From: Nematostella vectensis
Taxonomy: Eukaryota > Cnidaria > Anthozoa > Actiniaria > Edwardsiidae
Length of the DNA stretch: 64,000 bases
Assembly (NCBI RefSeq): GCF_932526225.1
Contig: NC_064045.1
Span: 558,001 to 622,000 of the forward strand
Direction of reading: 5' to 3'
The translations under genes were made by a program, and so were the position numbers. Within the stretch, counting starts at the first letter, position 1. The number at the start of each line of letters is the position of its first letter. This document shows positions 1-10,235 of the stretch, piece after piece. The notes beneath the pieces are model-generated. The model made no database searches. It saw only the letters and a program-made list of their open reading frames with translations, and was not told the origin of the DNA.

Positions 1-275
1 GTTCTTTGTTAAAGGGAAGTCTCAAAACTTCTGGGTTGGACCGCATATGATACTTCTAAGAGCCTCTCGAGAGAACCAGCCTTATCTAGATTTTTTTGGT
101 CCGTCCTGTCACGCCCAGGGCATGCACAAACACGTGTGGGCCGCACCCACCATCACTTTTGTAATGATCCCTCTTCCTTATCACAAGTCTGGTACTCTTA
201 ACATTATGTGGTGTCATGGAGTAATGTACTCTTACATGAGAGAGAAAGCGTCTTTTGTTTTAATTTTATATTGAA

Positions 276-291
276 ACCTGTGTCAACAGGT
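276..291. other. short hairpin competing with the main one
   Basis: ACCTGT (276-281) and ACAGGT (286-291) are reverse complements around GTCA. The right arm is also the first half of the larger hairpin, so the two folds exclude each other. Copies with CCTGAGTC lose the inner pair. Confidence 0.75.
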
Positions 292-323
292 GTAAAGTGT
301 ATTAACACTAGCTTTACACCTGT
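286..323. other. conserved hairpin with 12-bp perfect arms
   Basis: ACAGGTGTAAAG (286-297) and CTTTACACCTGT (312-323) are perfect reverse complements. The 14 bases between them pair further (TGT with ACA around an ATTA loop, leaving a CTAG bulge). The hairpin is present in every monomer. Known variants are CACCTAT in the right arm (for example M4, M15, M24), CCCCTG (M19, M21) and TTGACAC in the loop (M30, M41, M58). It could extrude as a cruciform or fold in a transcript; which of these happens is unknown. Confidence 0.9.
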
Positions 324-405
324 AAAATATCAGCAACTATCTGTGATAGAAGTGGCTGGAGTAATGACAGCTTGGCTTGCTTGAACCTCTGCCTTGTATT
401 TGGAT

Positions 406-417
406 AGAACTAGTTCT
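406..417. other. palindrome AGAACTAGTTCT
   Basis: Perfect 12-bp palindrome, kept in nearly all monomers; M36, M42 and M59 have AGAAGTAGTTCT. It resembles an inverted pair of AGAAC half-sites without a spacer, which is not the normal 3-base spacing of steroid-receptor elements. Confidence 0.85.
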
Positions 418-450
418 TTGATCTCGAACGGGTAAAGGGGCCCATGCAGG

Positions 451-461
451 CTATTTTTTTT
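451..461 (+). other. length-variable T tract
   Basis: After CCATGCAGG each monomer has a T tract that differs in length and purity: CTA or TTA plus T8, pure tracts of T11-T15 (M4, M24, M27, M32), tracts with a TTCT insertion (M1, M3, M5, M7, M11), and tracts broken by G or C (M14, M37, M45, M46). With the terminal tract before the next monomer, it explains most of the 925-937 bp spread. Confidence 0.85.
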
Positions 462-474
462 CACGATATACACC

Positions 475-486
475 TTATAATTATAA
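475..486. other. palindrome TTATAATTATAA
   Basis: Perfect 12-bp AT palindrome after the variable T tract. M2 has CTATAATTATAA and M58 ACTTATAATT; otherwise it is stable. Confidence 0.85.
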
Positions 487-678
487 TTGATGTCCACCGC
501 AATCCCTGCTTCCTAAAGTTAGAGCCTAGTGCACCACTGGAGTCCAATGGACACCGAGAAATTTAAAAATTCATACTGCTAGTTTTGCCGCTGTTAATTT
601 ATCATATACCATTGTCTGGTCTCGCAAATAAATAATAAGAGATACATTATATATTTCAATATATACAGAAATACTTTA

Positions 679-690
679 TATATTAATATA
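679..690. other. palindrome TATATTAATATA in an AT-rich stretch
   Basis: 12-bp palindrome inside about 90 bases of nearly pure AT (roughly 605-700), which also holds AATAAATAATAA at 627-638. Variants are TATATGTTAATA (M2 family), AATGTTAAT (M56, M63) and TATATAAATATA (M36, M42). AATAAA here could act as a polyadenylation signal if the array is transcribed. Confidence 0.8.
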
Positions 691-743
691 ATATAAGAGT
701 CTCCAGAGGGACTTTGAAGGCTGTTCCAAAACTGTGCTTATTA

Positions 744-751
744 TACATGTA
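744..751. other. palindrome TACATGTA
   Basis: 8-bp palindrome near the end of each monomer; changed to TATATGTA in M23/M26 and TCACATGTA in M37. Confidence 0.75.
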
Positions 752-990
752 CGACCTATTTTGGGTTTAGAAGTTTGTGAGAAGTCAATGAATATCTTAT
801 TCGGTTTTGATTCTCTGGTTACTGACAAGTCCTGGTGCAGGTGCCAATGGCCAGATTAGAAGAATTCTGGGCTCTTGTCAAAGTCGTATTCGTTTTTTTT
901 TTCGGTGTTTTTAATAGTCCACATGGTGTTCTTTGTTGAAGGGAAGTCTCAAAACTTCTGGGTTGGACCGCATGTGGTACTTCTAAGAGC

Positions 991-1000
991 CTCTCGAGAG
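991..1000. other. palindrome CTCTCGAGAG
   Basis: Perfect 10-bp palindrome (contains CTCGAG) about 69 bases into each monomer; example from M1. Altered in M5 and M14 (CTTTCGAGAG), M55 (CTCTCAAGAG) and M66 (CCCTTGAGAG), and flanking changes occur in M24, M41 and M63. Confidence 0.9.
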
Positions 1001-1038
1001 AACAAGCCTTATCTAGATTTTTTGGTCCGTCCTGTCAC

Positions 1039-1063
1039 GCCCAGGGCATGCACAAACACGTGT
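1039..1063. other. GC-rich dyad cluster with CACGTG
   Basis: GCCCAGGGC (1039-1047), GCATGC (1046-1051) and ACACGTGT (1056-1063) follow one another in the most GC-rich part of the unit. CACGTG is the core bound by many basic helix-loop-helix proteins, but no binding is shown here. The element is lost in M30 (CACATG), M43 (CAGGTG) and M22/M25 (CACGTA). Confidence 0.8.
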
Positions 1064-1469
1064 GGGCCGCACCCACCATCACTTTTGTAATGGTCCTTCT
1101 TCCTTATCACAAGTCTGCTACTCATAACATTATGTGGTGTCATGGAGTAATGTACTCTTACATGAGAGAGAAAGCGTCTTTTGTTTTAATTTTATATTGA
1201 AACCTGAGTCAACAGGTGTAAAGTGTATTAACACTAGCTTTACACCTGTAAAATATCAGCAACTATCTGTGATAGAAGTGGCTGGCGTAAAGACAGCTTG
1301 GCTTGCTTGAATCTGTGCCTTGTATTTGGATAGAACTAGTTCTTTGATCTCGAACGGGTAAAGGGGCCCATGCAGGCTATTTTTTTTTCTTTCACGATAT
1401 ACACCTTATAATTATAATTGATGTCCATCGCAATCACTGCTTCCTAAAGTTAGAGCCTAGTGCACCACT

Positions 1470-1486
1470 GGAGTCCAATGGACTCC
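1470..1486. other. inverted repeat GGAGTCCA-A-TGGACTCC
   Basis: Perfect 8-bp arms around a single A (example from M1). One arm is damaged in families with GGACACCG (M0, M8, M12, M33) or GGATTTCAATGG (M4, M32, M36), so it is not needed for a copy to spread. Confidence 0.85.
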
Positions 1487-1854
1487 GAGAAATTTAAAAA
1501 TTCATACTGCTAGTTTTGCCGCTTTTAATTTAACATATACCATTGTCTGGTCTTGCAAATAAATAATAAGAGATACTTTATACATTTCAATATATACAGA
1601 AATACTTTATATATTAATATAATATAAGAGTCTCCAGAGGGACTTTGAAGGCTGTTCCAAAAATGTGCTTATTATACATGTACGACCTACTTTGGGTTTA
1701 GAAGTTTGTGAGAAGTCATTGAATATCTTATTCGGTTTTGATTCTCTGGTTACTGACAAGTCCTGGTGCAGGTGCCAATGGCCAGATTAGAAGAGTTCTG
1801 GGCTCTTGTCAAAGTCGTATTCGTTTTTTTTTTTCGGTGTTTTGAATAGTCCAC

Positions 1855-2133
1855 ATGGTGTTCTTTGTTGAAGGGAAGTCTCAAAACTTCTGGGTTGGAC
1901 CGCATGTGGTACTTCTAAGAGCCTCTCGAGAGAACAAGCCTTATCTAGATTTTTTTGGTCCGTCCTGTCACGCCCAGGGCATGCACAAACACGTGTGGGC
2001 ACCGACCCCTATCACTTTTGTAATGGTCCTTCTTCCCTATCACAAGTCTGCTACTCATAACATTATGTGGTGTCATAGAGTAATGTACTCTAACATGAGA
2101 GAGAAAGCGTCTTTTGTTTTCATTTTATATTGA
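1855..2133 (+). other. 92-codon open frame, probably not a gene
   Basis: Example from M2. The frame starts at the ATG of the monomer landmark and stops at TGA. I see no known domain, signal peptide or catalytic motif. Against coding: 11 monomers have ATA in place of ATG (M3, M5, M7, M11, M14, M20, M22, M38, M46, M55, M62); 19 have a frameshift or stop (M1, M7, M9, M13, M16, M20, M22, M23, M25, M26, M33, M34, M37, M43, M53, M63, M65, M66, M68); and substitutions change amino acids freely. About 50 copies stay open, as expected among young copies of one sequence. Other frames, such as 13769-13978 on the plus strand and the 65-codon minus-strand frame, are equally unremarkable. Confidence 0.6.
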
Positions 2134-2783
2134 AACCTGTGTCAACAGGTGTAAAGTGTATTAACACTAGCTTTACACCTGTAAAATATCAGCAACTATC
2201 TGTGATAGAAGTGGCTGGCGTAATGACAGCTTGGCTTGCTTGAATCTCTGCCTTGTATTTGGCTAGAACTAGTTCTTTGATCTCGAACGGGTAAAGGGGC
2301 CCATGCAGGTTATTTTTTTTCACGATATACACCCTATAATTATAATTGATGTCCATCGCAATCCCTGCTTCCTAAAGTTAGAGCCTAGTGCACCACTGGA
2401 GTCCAATGGACTCCGTGAAATTTAAAAATGCATACCGCTAGTTTTGCCGCTGTTAATTTATCATATACCATTGTCTGGTCTCGCAAATAAATAATAAGAG
2501 ATACATTATATATTTCAATATATACAGAAATACTTTATATGTTAATATAATATAAGAGTCTCCAGAGGGACTTTGAAGGCTGTTCCAAAACTGTGCTTAT
2601 TATACATGTACGACCTACTTTGGGTTTAGAAGTTTGTGAGAAGTCATTGAATATCTTATTCGGTTTTGATTCTCTGGTTACTGACAAGTCCTGGTGCAGG
2701 TGCCAATGGCCAGATTAGAAGAATTCTGGGCTCTTGTCAAAGTCGTATTCGTTTTTTATTTTTCGGTGTATTGAATAGTCCAC
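1855..2783 (+). repeat. monomer M2, b1
   Basis: 929 bp. Head b with CACCGACCCC, TCATAGAG and CTAACATG; tail class 1 with TATATGTTAATA. Near-copy of M6, 3,728 bp away, and related to M19 and M21. Confidence 0.95.
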
Positions 2784-3719
2784 ATAGTGTTCTTTGTTGA
2801 AGGGAAGTCTCAAAACTTCTGGGTTGGACCGCATGTGGTACTTCTAAGAGCCTCTCGAGAGAAACAGCCTTATCTAGATTTTTTTGGTCCGTCCTGTCAC
2901 GCCCAGGGCATGCACAAACACGTGTGGGCCGCACCCACCATCACTTTTGTAATGGTCCCTCTTCCTTATCACAAGTCTGGTACTCTTAACATTATGTGGT
3001 GTCATGGAGTAATGTACTCTTACATGAGAGAGAAAGCGTCTTTTGTTTTCATTTTATATTGAAACCTGTGTCAACAGGTGTAAAGTGTATTAACACTAGC
3101 TTTACACCTGTAAAATATTAACAACTATCTGTGATAGAAGTGGCTGGCGTAATGACAGCTTGGCTTGCTTGAATCTCTGCCTTGTATTTGGATAGAACTA
3201 GTTCTTTGATCTCGAACGGGTAAAGGGGCCCATGCAGGCTATTTTTTTTTCTTTCACGATATACACCTTATAATTATAATTGATGTCCACCGCAATCCCT
3301 GCTTCCTAAAGTTAGAGCCTAGTGCACCACTGGAGTCCAATGGACTCCGAGAAATTTAAAAATGCATACTGCTAGTTTTGCCGCTGTTAATTTAACATAT
3401 ACCATTGCCTGGTCTTGCAAATAAATAATAAGAGATACTTTATACATTTCAATATATACAGAAATACTTTATATATTAATATAATATAAGAGTCTTCAGA
3501 GCGACTTTGAAGGCTGTTCCAAAAATGTGCTTATTATACATGTACGACCTACTTTGGGTTTAGAAGTTTGTGAGAAGTCATTGAATATCTTATTCGGTTT
3601 TGATTTATCTGGTGTACTGACTAGTCCTGGTGCAGGTGCCAATGGCCAGATTAAAAGAGTTCTAGGCTCTTGTCAAAATCGTATTCGTTTTTTATTTTTC
3701 GGTGTATTGAATAGTCCAC
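2784..3719 (+). repeat. monomer M3, a2
   Basis: 936 bp. The landmark is ATAG, so there is no ATG. GAGAAACAGCC in the head, AATATTAACAAC after the hairpin, a TTCT insertion in the T tract, and tail TTTATCTGGTGT. Family with M7 and M11. Confidence 0.95.
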
Positions 3720-4649
3720 ATGGTGTTCTTTGTTAAAGGGAAGTCTCAAAACTTCTGCGTTGGACCGCATATGGTACTTCTAAGAGCCTCTCGAGAGAAC
3801 CAGCCTTATCTAGATTTTTTTGGTCCGTCCTGTCACGCCCAGGGCATGCACAAACACGTGTGGGCCGCACCCACCATCACTTTTGTAATGGTCCCTCTTC
3901 CTTATCACAAGTCTGGTACTCTTAACATTATGTGGTGTCATGGAGTAATGTACTCTTACATGAGAGAGAAAGCGTCTTTTGTTTTAATTTTATATTGAAA
4001 CCTGTGTCAACAGGTGTAAAGTGTATTAACACTAGCTTTACACCTATAAAATATCAACAACTATCTGTGATAGAAGTGGCTGGCGTAATGACAGCTTGGC
4101 TTGCTTGAATCTCTGCCTTGTATTTGGCTAGAACTAGTTCTTTGATCTCGAACGGGTAAAGGGGCCAATGCAGGTTTTTTTTTTTTCACGCTATACACTT
4201 TATAATTATAATTGATGTCCATCGCAATCCCTGTTTCCTAAAGTTAGAGCCTAGTGCACCACTGGATTTCAATGGACTCCGAGAAATTTAAAAATTCATA
4301 CTGCTAGTTTTGCCGCTGTTAATTTAACATATACCATTGTCTGGTCTTGCAAATAAATAATAAGAGATACTTTATACATTTCAATATATACAGAAATACT
4401 TTGTATATTAATATAATATAAGAGTCTCCAGAGGGACTTTGAAGGCTGTTCCAAAAATGTGCTTATTATACATGTACGACCTACTTTGGGTTTAGAAGTT
4501 TGTGAGAAGTCATTGAATATCTTATTCGGTTTTGATTCTCTGGTTACTGACAAGTCCTGGTGCAGGTGCCAATGGCCAGATTAGAAGAATTCTGGGCTCT
4601 TGTCAAAGTCGTATTCGTTTTTTATTTTTCGGTGTATTGAATAGTCCAC
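3720..4649 (+). repeat. monomer M4, a-mosaic
   Basis: 930 bp. CTGCGTTGG and GTTAAAGG in the head; hairpin arm CACCTAT; long pure T tract; GGATTTCAATGG replaces the GGAGTCC dyad. The tail is class 2 up to AAAAATGTGC and then GGTTACTGACAAG. Head shared with M10, M30, M32 and M41. Confidence 0.95.
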
Positions 4650-5582
4650 ATAGTGTTCTTTGTTGAAGGGAAGTCTCAAAACTTTTGGGTTGGACCGCAT
4701 ATGGTACTTCTAAGAGCCTTTCGAGAGAACAAGCCTTATCTAGATTTTTTTGGTCCGTCCTGTCACGCCCAGGGCATGCACAAACACGTGAGGGCACCAG
4801 CCCCCATCACTTTTGTAATGGTCCTTCTTCCTTATCACAAGTCTGCTACTCATAACATTATGTGGTGTCATGGAGTAATGTACTCTAACATGAGAGAGAA
4901 AGCGTCTTTTGTTTTAATTTTATATTGAAACCTGAGTCAACAGGTGTAAAGTGTATTAACACTAGCTTTACACCTGTAAAATATCAGCAACTATCTGTGC
5001 TAGAAGTGGCTGGCGTAAAGACAGCTTGGCTTGCTTGAATCTCTGCCTTGTATTTGGATAGAACTAGTTCTTTGATCTCGAACGGGTAAAGGGGCCCATG
5101 CAGGCTATTTTTTTTTCTTTCACGATATACACCTTATAATTATAATTGATGTCCATCGCAATCACTGCTTCCTAAAGTTAGAGCCTAGTGCACCACTGGA
5201 GTCCAATGGACTCCGAGAAATTTAAAAATTCATACTGCTAGTTTTGCCGCTTTTAATTTAACATATACCATTGTCTGGTCTTGCAAATAAATAATAAGAG
5301 ATACTTTATACATTTCAATATATACAGAAATACTTTATATATTAATATAATATAAGAGTCTCCAGAGGGACTTTGAAGGCTGTTCCAAAAATGTGCTTAT
5401 TATACATGTACGACCTACTTTGGGTTTAGAAGTTTGTGAGAAGTCATTGAATATCTTATTCGGTTTTGATTCTCTGGTTACTGACAAGTCCTGGTGCAGG
5501 TGCCAATGGCCAGATTAGAAGAGTTCTGGGCTCTTGTCAAAGTCGTATTCGTTTTTTTTTTTCGGTGTTTTGAATAGTCCAC
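4650..5582 (+). repeat. monomer M5, r-mosaic
   Basis: 933 bp. ATAG landmark; ACTTTTGGG; the XhoI palindrome is altered to CTTTCGAGAG; AGGGCACCAGCC. TTCT insertion in the T tract. Mosaic tail like M1. Confidence 0.95.
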
Positions 5583-6511
5583 ATGGTGTTCTTTGTTGAA
5601 GGGAAGTCTCAAAACTTCTGGGTTGGACCGCATGTGGTACTTCTAAGAGCCTCTCGAGAGAACAAGCCTTATCTAGATTTTTTTGGTCCGTCCTGTCACG
5701 CCCAGGGCATGCACAAACACGTGTGGGCACCGACCCCTATCACTTTTGTAATGGTCCTTCTTCCCTATCACAAGTCTGCTACTCATAACATTATGTGGTG
5801 TCATAGAGTAATGTACTCTAACATGAGAGAGAAAGCGTCTTTTGTTTTCATTTTATATTGAAACCTGTGTCAACAGGTGTAAAGTGTATTAACACTAGCT
5901 TTACACCTGTAAAATATCAGCAACTATCTGTGATAGAAGTGGCTGGCGTAATGACAGCTTGGCTTGCTTGAATCTCTGCCTTGTATTTGGCTAGAACTAG
6001 TTCTTTGATCTCGAACGGGTAAAGGGGCCCATGCAGGTTATTTTTTTTCACGATATACACCTTATAATTATAATTGATGTCCATCGCAATCCCTGCTTCC
6101 TAAAGTTAGAGCCTAGTGCACCACTGGAGTCCAATGGACTCCGTGAAATTTAAAAATGCATACCGCTAGTTTTGCCGCTGTTAATTTATCATATACCATT
6201 GTCTGGTCTCGCAAATAAATAATAAGAGATACATTATATATTTCAATATATACAGAAATACTTTATATGTTAATATAATATAAGAGTCTCCAGAGGGACT
6301 TTGAAGGCTGTTCCAAAACTGTGCTTATTATACATGTACGACCTACTTTGGGTTTAGAAGTTTGTGAGAAGTCATTGAATATCTTATTCGGTTTTGATTC
6401 TCTGGTTACTGACAAGTCCTGGTGCAGGTGCCAATGGCCAGATTAGAAGAATTCTGGGCTCTTGTCAAAGTCGTATTCGTTTTTTATTTTTCGGTGTATT
6501 GAATAGTCCAC
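5583..6511 (+). repeat. monomer M6, b1
   Basis: 929 bp. Near-identical to M2 over its whole length. One visible difference is ACACCTTATAAT here against ACACCCTATAAT in M2. Confidence 0.95.
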
Positions 6512-7448
6512 ATAGTGTTCTTTGTTGAAGGGAAGTCTCAAAACTTCTAGGTTGGACCGCATGTGGTACTTCTAAGAGCCTCTCGAGAGAAACAGCCTTA
6601 TCTAGATTTTTTTGGTCCGTCCTGTCACGCCCAGGGCATGCACAAACACGTGTGGGCCGCACCCACCATCACTTTTGTAATGGTCCCTCTTCCTTATCAC
6701 AAGTCTGGTACTCTTAACATTATGTGGTGTCATGGAGTAATGTACTCTTACATGAGAGAGAAAGCGTCTTTTGTTTTCATTTTATATTGAAACCTGTGTC
6801 AACAGGTGTAAAGTGTATTAACACTAGCTTTACACCTGTAAAATATTAACAACTATCTGTGATAGAAGTGGCTGGCGTAATGACAGCTTGGCTTGCTTGA
6901 ATCTCTGCCTTGTATTTGGATAGAACTAGTTCTTTGATCTCGAACGGGTAAAGGGGCCCATGCAGGCTATTTTTTTTTCTTTCACGATATACACCTTATA
7001 ATTATAATTGATGTCCACCGCAATCCCTGCTTCCTAAAGTTAGAGCCTAGTGCACCACTGGAGTCCAATGGACTCCGAGAAATTTAAAAATGCATACTGC
7101 TAGTTTTGCCGCTGTTAATTTAACATATACCATTGCCTGTTCTTGCAAATAAATAATAAGAGATACTTTATACATTTCAATATATACAGAAATACTTTAT
7201 ATATTAATATAATATAAGAGTCTCCAGAGGGACTTTGAAGGCTGTTCCGAAAATGTGCTTATTATACATGTACGACCTACTTTGGGTTTAGAAGTTTGTG
7301 AGAAGTCATTGAATATCTTATTCGTTTTTGATTTATCTGGTGTACTGACTAGTCCTGGTGCACGTGCCAATGGCCAGATTAGAAGAGTTCTGGGCTCTTG
7401 TCAAAGTCGTATTCGTTTTTTTATTTTTCGGTGTATTGAATAGTCCAC
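6512..7448 (+). repeat. monomer M7, a2
   Basis: 937 bp. M3 family. CTTCTAGG places a stop in the head frame. GTTCCGAAAATG and GTGCACGTGCC (for GTGCAGGTGCC) are private changes. Confidence 0.95.
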
Positions 7449-8375
7449 ATGGTGTTCTTTGTTAAAGGGAAGTCTCAAAACTTCTGGGTTGGACCGCATA
7501 TGATACTTCTAAGAGCCTCTCGAGAGAACCAGCCTTATCTAGATTTTTTTGGTCCGTCCTGTCACGCCCAGGGCATGCACAAACACGTGTGGGCCGCACC
7601 CACCATCACTTTTGTAATGATCCCTCTTCCTTATCACAAGTCTGGTACTCTTAACATTATGTGGTGTCATGGAGTAATGTACTCTTACATGAGAGAGAAA
7701 GCGTCTTTTGTTTTCATTTTATATTGAAACCTGTGTCAACAGGTGTAAAGTGTATTAACACTAGCTTTACACCTGTAAAATATCAGCAACTATCTGTGAT
7801 AGAAGTGGCTGGCGTAATGACAGCTTGGCTTGCTTGAACCTCTGCCTTGTATTTGGATAGAACTAGTTCTTTGATCTCGAACGGGTAAAGGGGCCCATGC
7901 AGGCTATTTTTTTTCACGATATACACCTTATAATTATAATTGATGTCCATCGCAATCCCTGCTTCCTAAAGTTAGAGCCTAGTGCACCACTGGAGTCCAA
8001 TGGACACCGAGAAATTTAAAAATTCATACTGCTAGTTTTGCCGCTGTTAATTTATCATATACCATTGTCTGGTCTCGCAAATAAATAATAAGAGATACAT
8101 TATATATTTCAATATATACAGAAATACTTTATATATTAATATAATATAAGAGTCTCCAGAGGGACTTTGAAGGCTGTTCCAAAACTGTGCTTATTATACA
8201 TGTACGACCTACTTTGGGTTTAGAAGTTTGTGAGAAGTCATTGAATATCTTATTCGGTTTTGATTCTCTGGTTACTGACAAGTCCTGGTGCAGGTGCTAA
8301 TGGCCAGATTAGAAGAGTTCTGGGCTCTTGTCAAAGTCGTATTCGTTTTTTTTTTCGGTGTTTTTAATAGTCCAC
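7449..8375 (+). repeat. monomer M8, a1
   Basis: 927 bp. Same family as M0 and M12 (CATATGATAC, AATGATCCCTC, CTTGAACC, GGACACCG). Confidence 0.95.
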
Positions 8376-9305
8376 ATGGTGTTCTTTGTTGAAGGGAAGT
8401 CTCAAAACTTCTGGGTTGGACCGCATGTGGTACTTCTAAGAGCCTCTCGAGAGAACAAGCCTTATCTAGATTTTTTGGTCCGTCCTGTCACGCCCAGGGC
8501 ATGCACAAACACGTGTGGGCCGCACCCACCATCACTTTTGTAATGGTCCTTCTTCCTTATCACAAGTCTGCTACTCATAACATTATGTGGTGTCATGGAG
8601 TAATGTACTCTTACATGAGAGAGAAAGCGTCTTTTGTTTTAATTTTATATTGAAACCTGAGTCAACAGGTGTAAAGTGTATTAACACTAGCTTTACACCT
8701 GTAAAATATCAGCAACTATCTGTGATAGAAGTGGCTGGCGTAAAGACAGCTTGGCTTGCTTGAATCTGTGCCTTGTATTTGGATAGAACTAGTTCTTTGA
8801 TCTCGAACGGGTAAAGGGGCCCATGCAGGTTATTTTTTTTCACGATATACACCTTATAATTATAATTGATGTCCATCGCAATCCCTGCTTCCTAAAGTTA
8901 GAGCCTAGTGCACCACTGGAGTCCAATGGACTCCGAGAAATTTAAAAATTCATACTGCTAGTTTTGCCGCTGTTAATTTATTATATACCATTGTCTGGTC
9001 TTGCAAATAAATAATAAGAGATACTTTATACATTTCAATATATACAGAAATACTTTATATATTAATATAATATAAGAGTCTCCAGAGCGACTTTGAAGGC
9101 TGTTCCAAAAATGTGCTTATTATACATGTACGACCTACTTTGGGTTTAGAAGTTTGTGAGAAGTCATTGAATATCTTATTCGGTTTTGATTTATCTGGTG
9201 TACTGACTAGTCCTGGTGCAGGTGTCAATGGCCAGATTAAAAGAGTTCTAGGCTCTTGTCAAAATCGTATTCGTTTTTTATTTTTCGGTGTATTGAATAG
9301 TCCAC
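8376..9305 (+). repeat. monomer M9, a2
   Basis: 930 bp. T6 frameshift as in M1, but with the short T tract. TTATTATATACC is a private change (elsewhere TCATATACC or ACATATACC). The tail has CCAGAGCGAC and CAGGTGTCAATGG. Confidence 0.95.
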
Positions 9306-10235
9306 ATGGTGTTCTTTGTTAAAGGGAAGTCTCAAAACTTCTGCGTTGGACCGCATATGGTACTTCTAAGAGCCTCTCGAGAGAACCAGCCTTATCTAGA
9401 TTTTTTTGGTCCGTCCTGTCACGCCCAGGGCATGCACAAACACGTGTGGGCCGCACCCACCATCACTTTTGTAATGGTCCCTCTTCCTTATCACAAGTCT
9501 GGTACTCTTAACATTATGTGGTGTCATAGAGTAATGTACTCTAACATGAGAGAGAAAGCGTCTTTTGTTTTCATTTTATATTGAAACCTGAGTCAACAGG
9601 TGTAAAGTGTATTAACACTAGCTTTACACCTGTAAAATATCAGCAACTATCTGTGATAGAAGTGGCTGGCGTAAAGACAGCTTGGCTTGCTTGAATCTGT
9701 GCCTTGTATTTGGATAGAACTAGTTCTTTGATCTCGAACGGGTAAAGGGGCCCATGCAGGTTATTTTTTTTTCACGATATACACCTTATAATTATAATTG
9801 ATGTCCATCGCAATCCCTGCTTCCTAAAGTTAGAGCCTAGTGCACCACTGGAGTCCAATGGACTCCGTGAAATTTAAAAATGCATACCGCTAGTTTTGCC
9901 GCTGTTAATTTATCATATACCATTGTCTGGTCTCGCAAATAAATAATAAGAGATACATTATATATTTCAATATATACAGAAATACTTTATATGTTAATAT
10001 AATATAAGAGTCTCCAGAGGGACTTTGAAGGCTGTTCCAAAACTGTGCTTATTATACATGTACGACCTACTTTGGGTTTAGAAGTTTGTGAGAAGTCATT
10101 GAATATCTTATTCGGTTTTGATTCTCTGGTTACTGACAAGTCCTGGTGCAGGTGCCAATGGCCAGATTAGAAGAATTCTGGGCTCTTGTCAAAGTCGTAT
10201 TAGTTTTTTATTTTTCGGTGTATTGAATAGTCCAC
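9306..10235 (+). repeat. monomer M10, a1, recombinant head
   Basis: 930 bp. The first 200 bp are M4-like (CTGCGTTGG, GGTACTCTTAAC). From TCATAGAG and CTAACATG it is M2-like, and after the hairpin it carries the GAATCTGTGCC mark of M1. The result is a three-parent mosaic. Confidence 0.95.

Larger units (their letters stand above)
1..922 (+). repeat. monomer M0 (5' end cut), a1
   Basis: Lacks its first 5 bases to the window edge. Head type a, tail class 1. Carries CATATGATAC instead of CATATGGTAC, CTTGAACCTC, and a broken GGAGTCC dyad (GGACACCG). Its closest relatives are M8 and M12. Confidence 0.95.
923..1854 (+). repeat. monomer M1, a-mosaic
   Basis: 932 bp. The T7 run is T6, which shifts the head frame. 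CTTGAATCTGTGCC and the long T tract with a TTCT insertion are present. The tail begins as class 2 (ACTTTATAC, AAAAATGTGC) and ends as class 1 (GGTTACTGACAAG). Relatives: M9, M13, M16. Confidence 0.95.

Noticed and set aside
406-417. Steroid-receptor response element in AGAACTAGTTCT
   Set aside because: Those elements need three bases between the AGAACA and TGTTCT halves; here the halves abut and the outer bases differ.
384-433. Pol III B-box-like sequences on the minus strand (GGTTCAAGCAA; GTTCGAGATC)
   Set aside because: Each misses at least one conserved C of the B-box, no good A-box lies at the right distance, and most monomers have GATTCAAGC instead. A tRNA or SINE origin is not supported.
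417-433. CENP-B-box-like TTTGATCTCGAACGGGT
   Set aside because: Only six of the nine essential bases match. In M37 (34824-34839) a change to TTCG gives TTCG and CGGG halves, but with 8 bases between them in place of 7.
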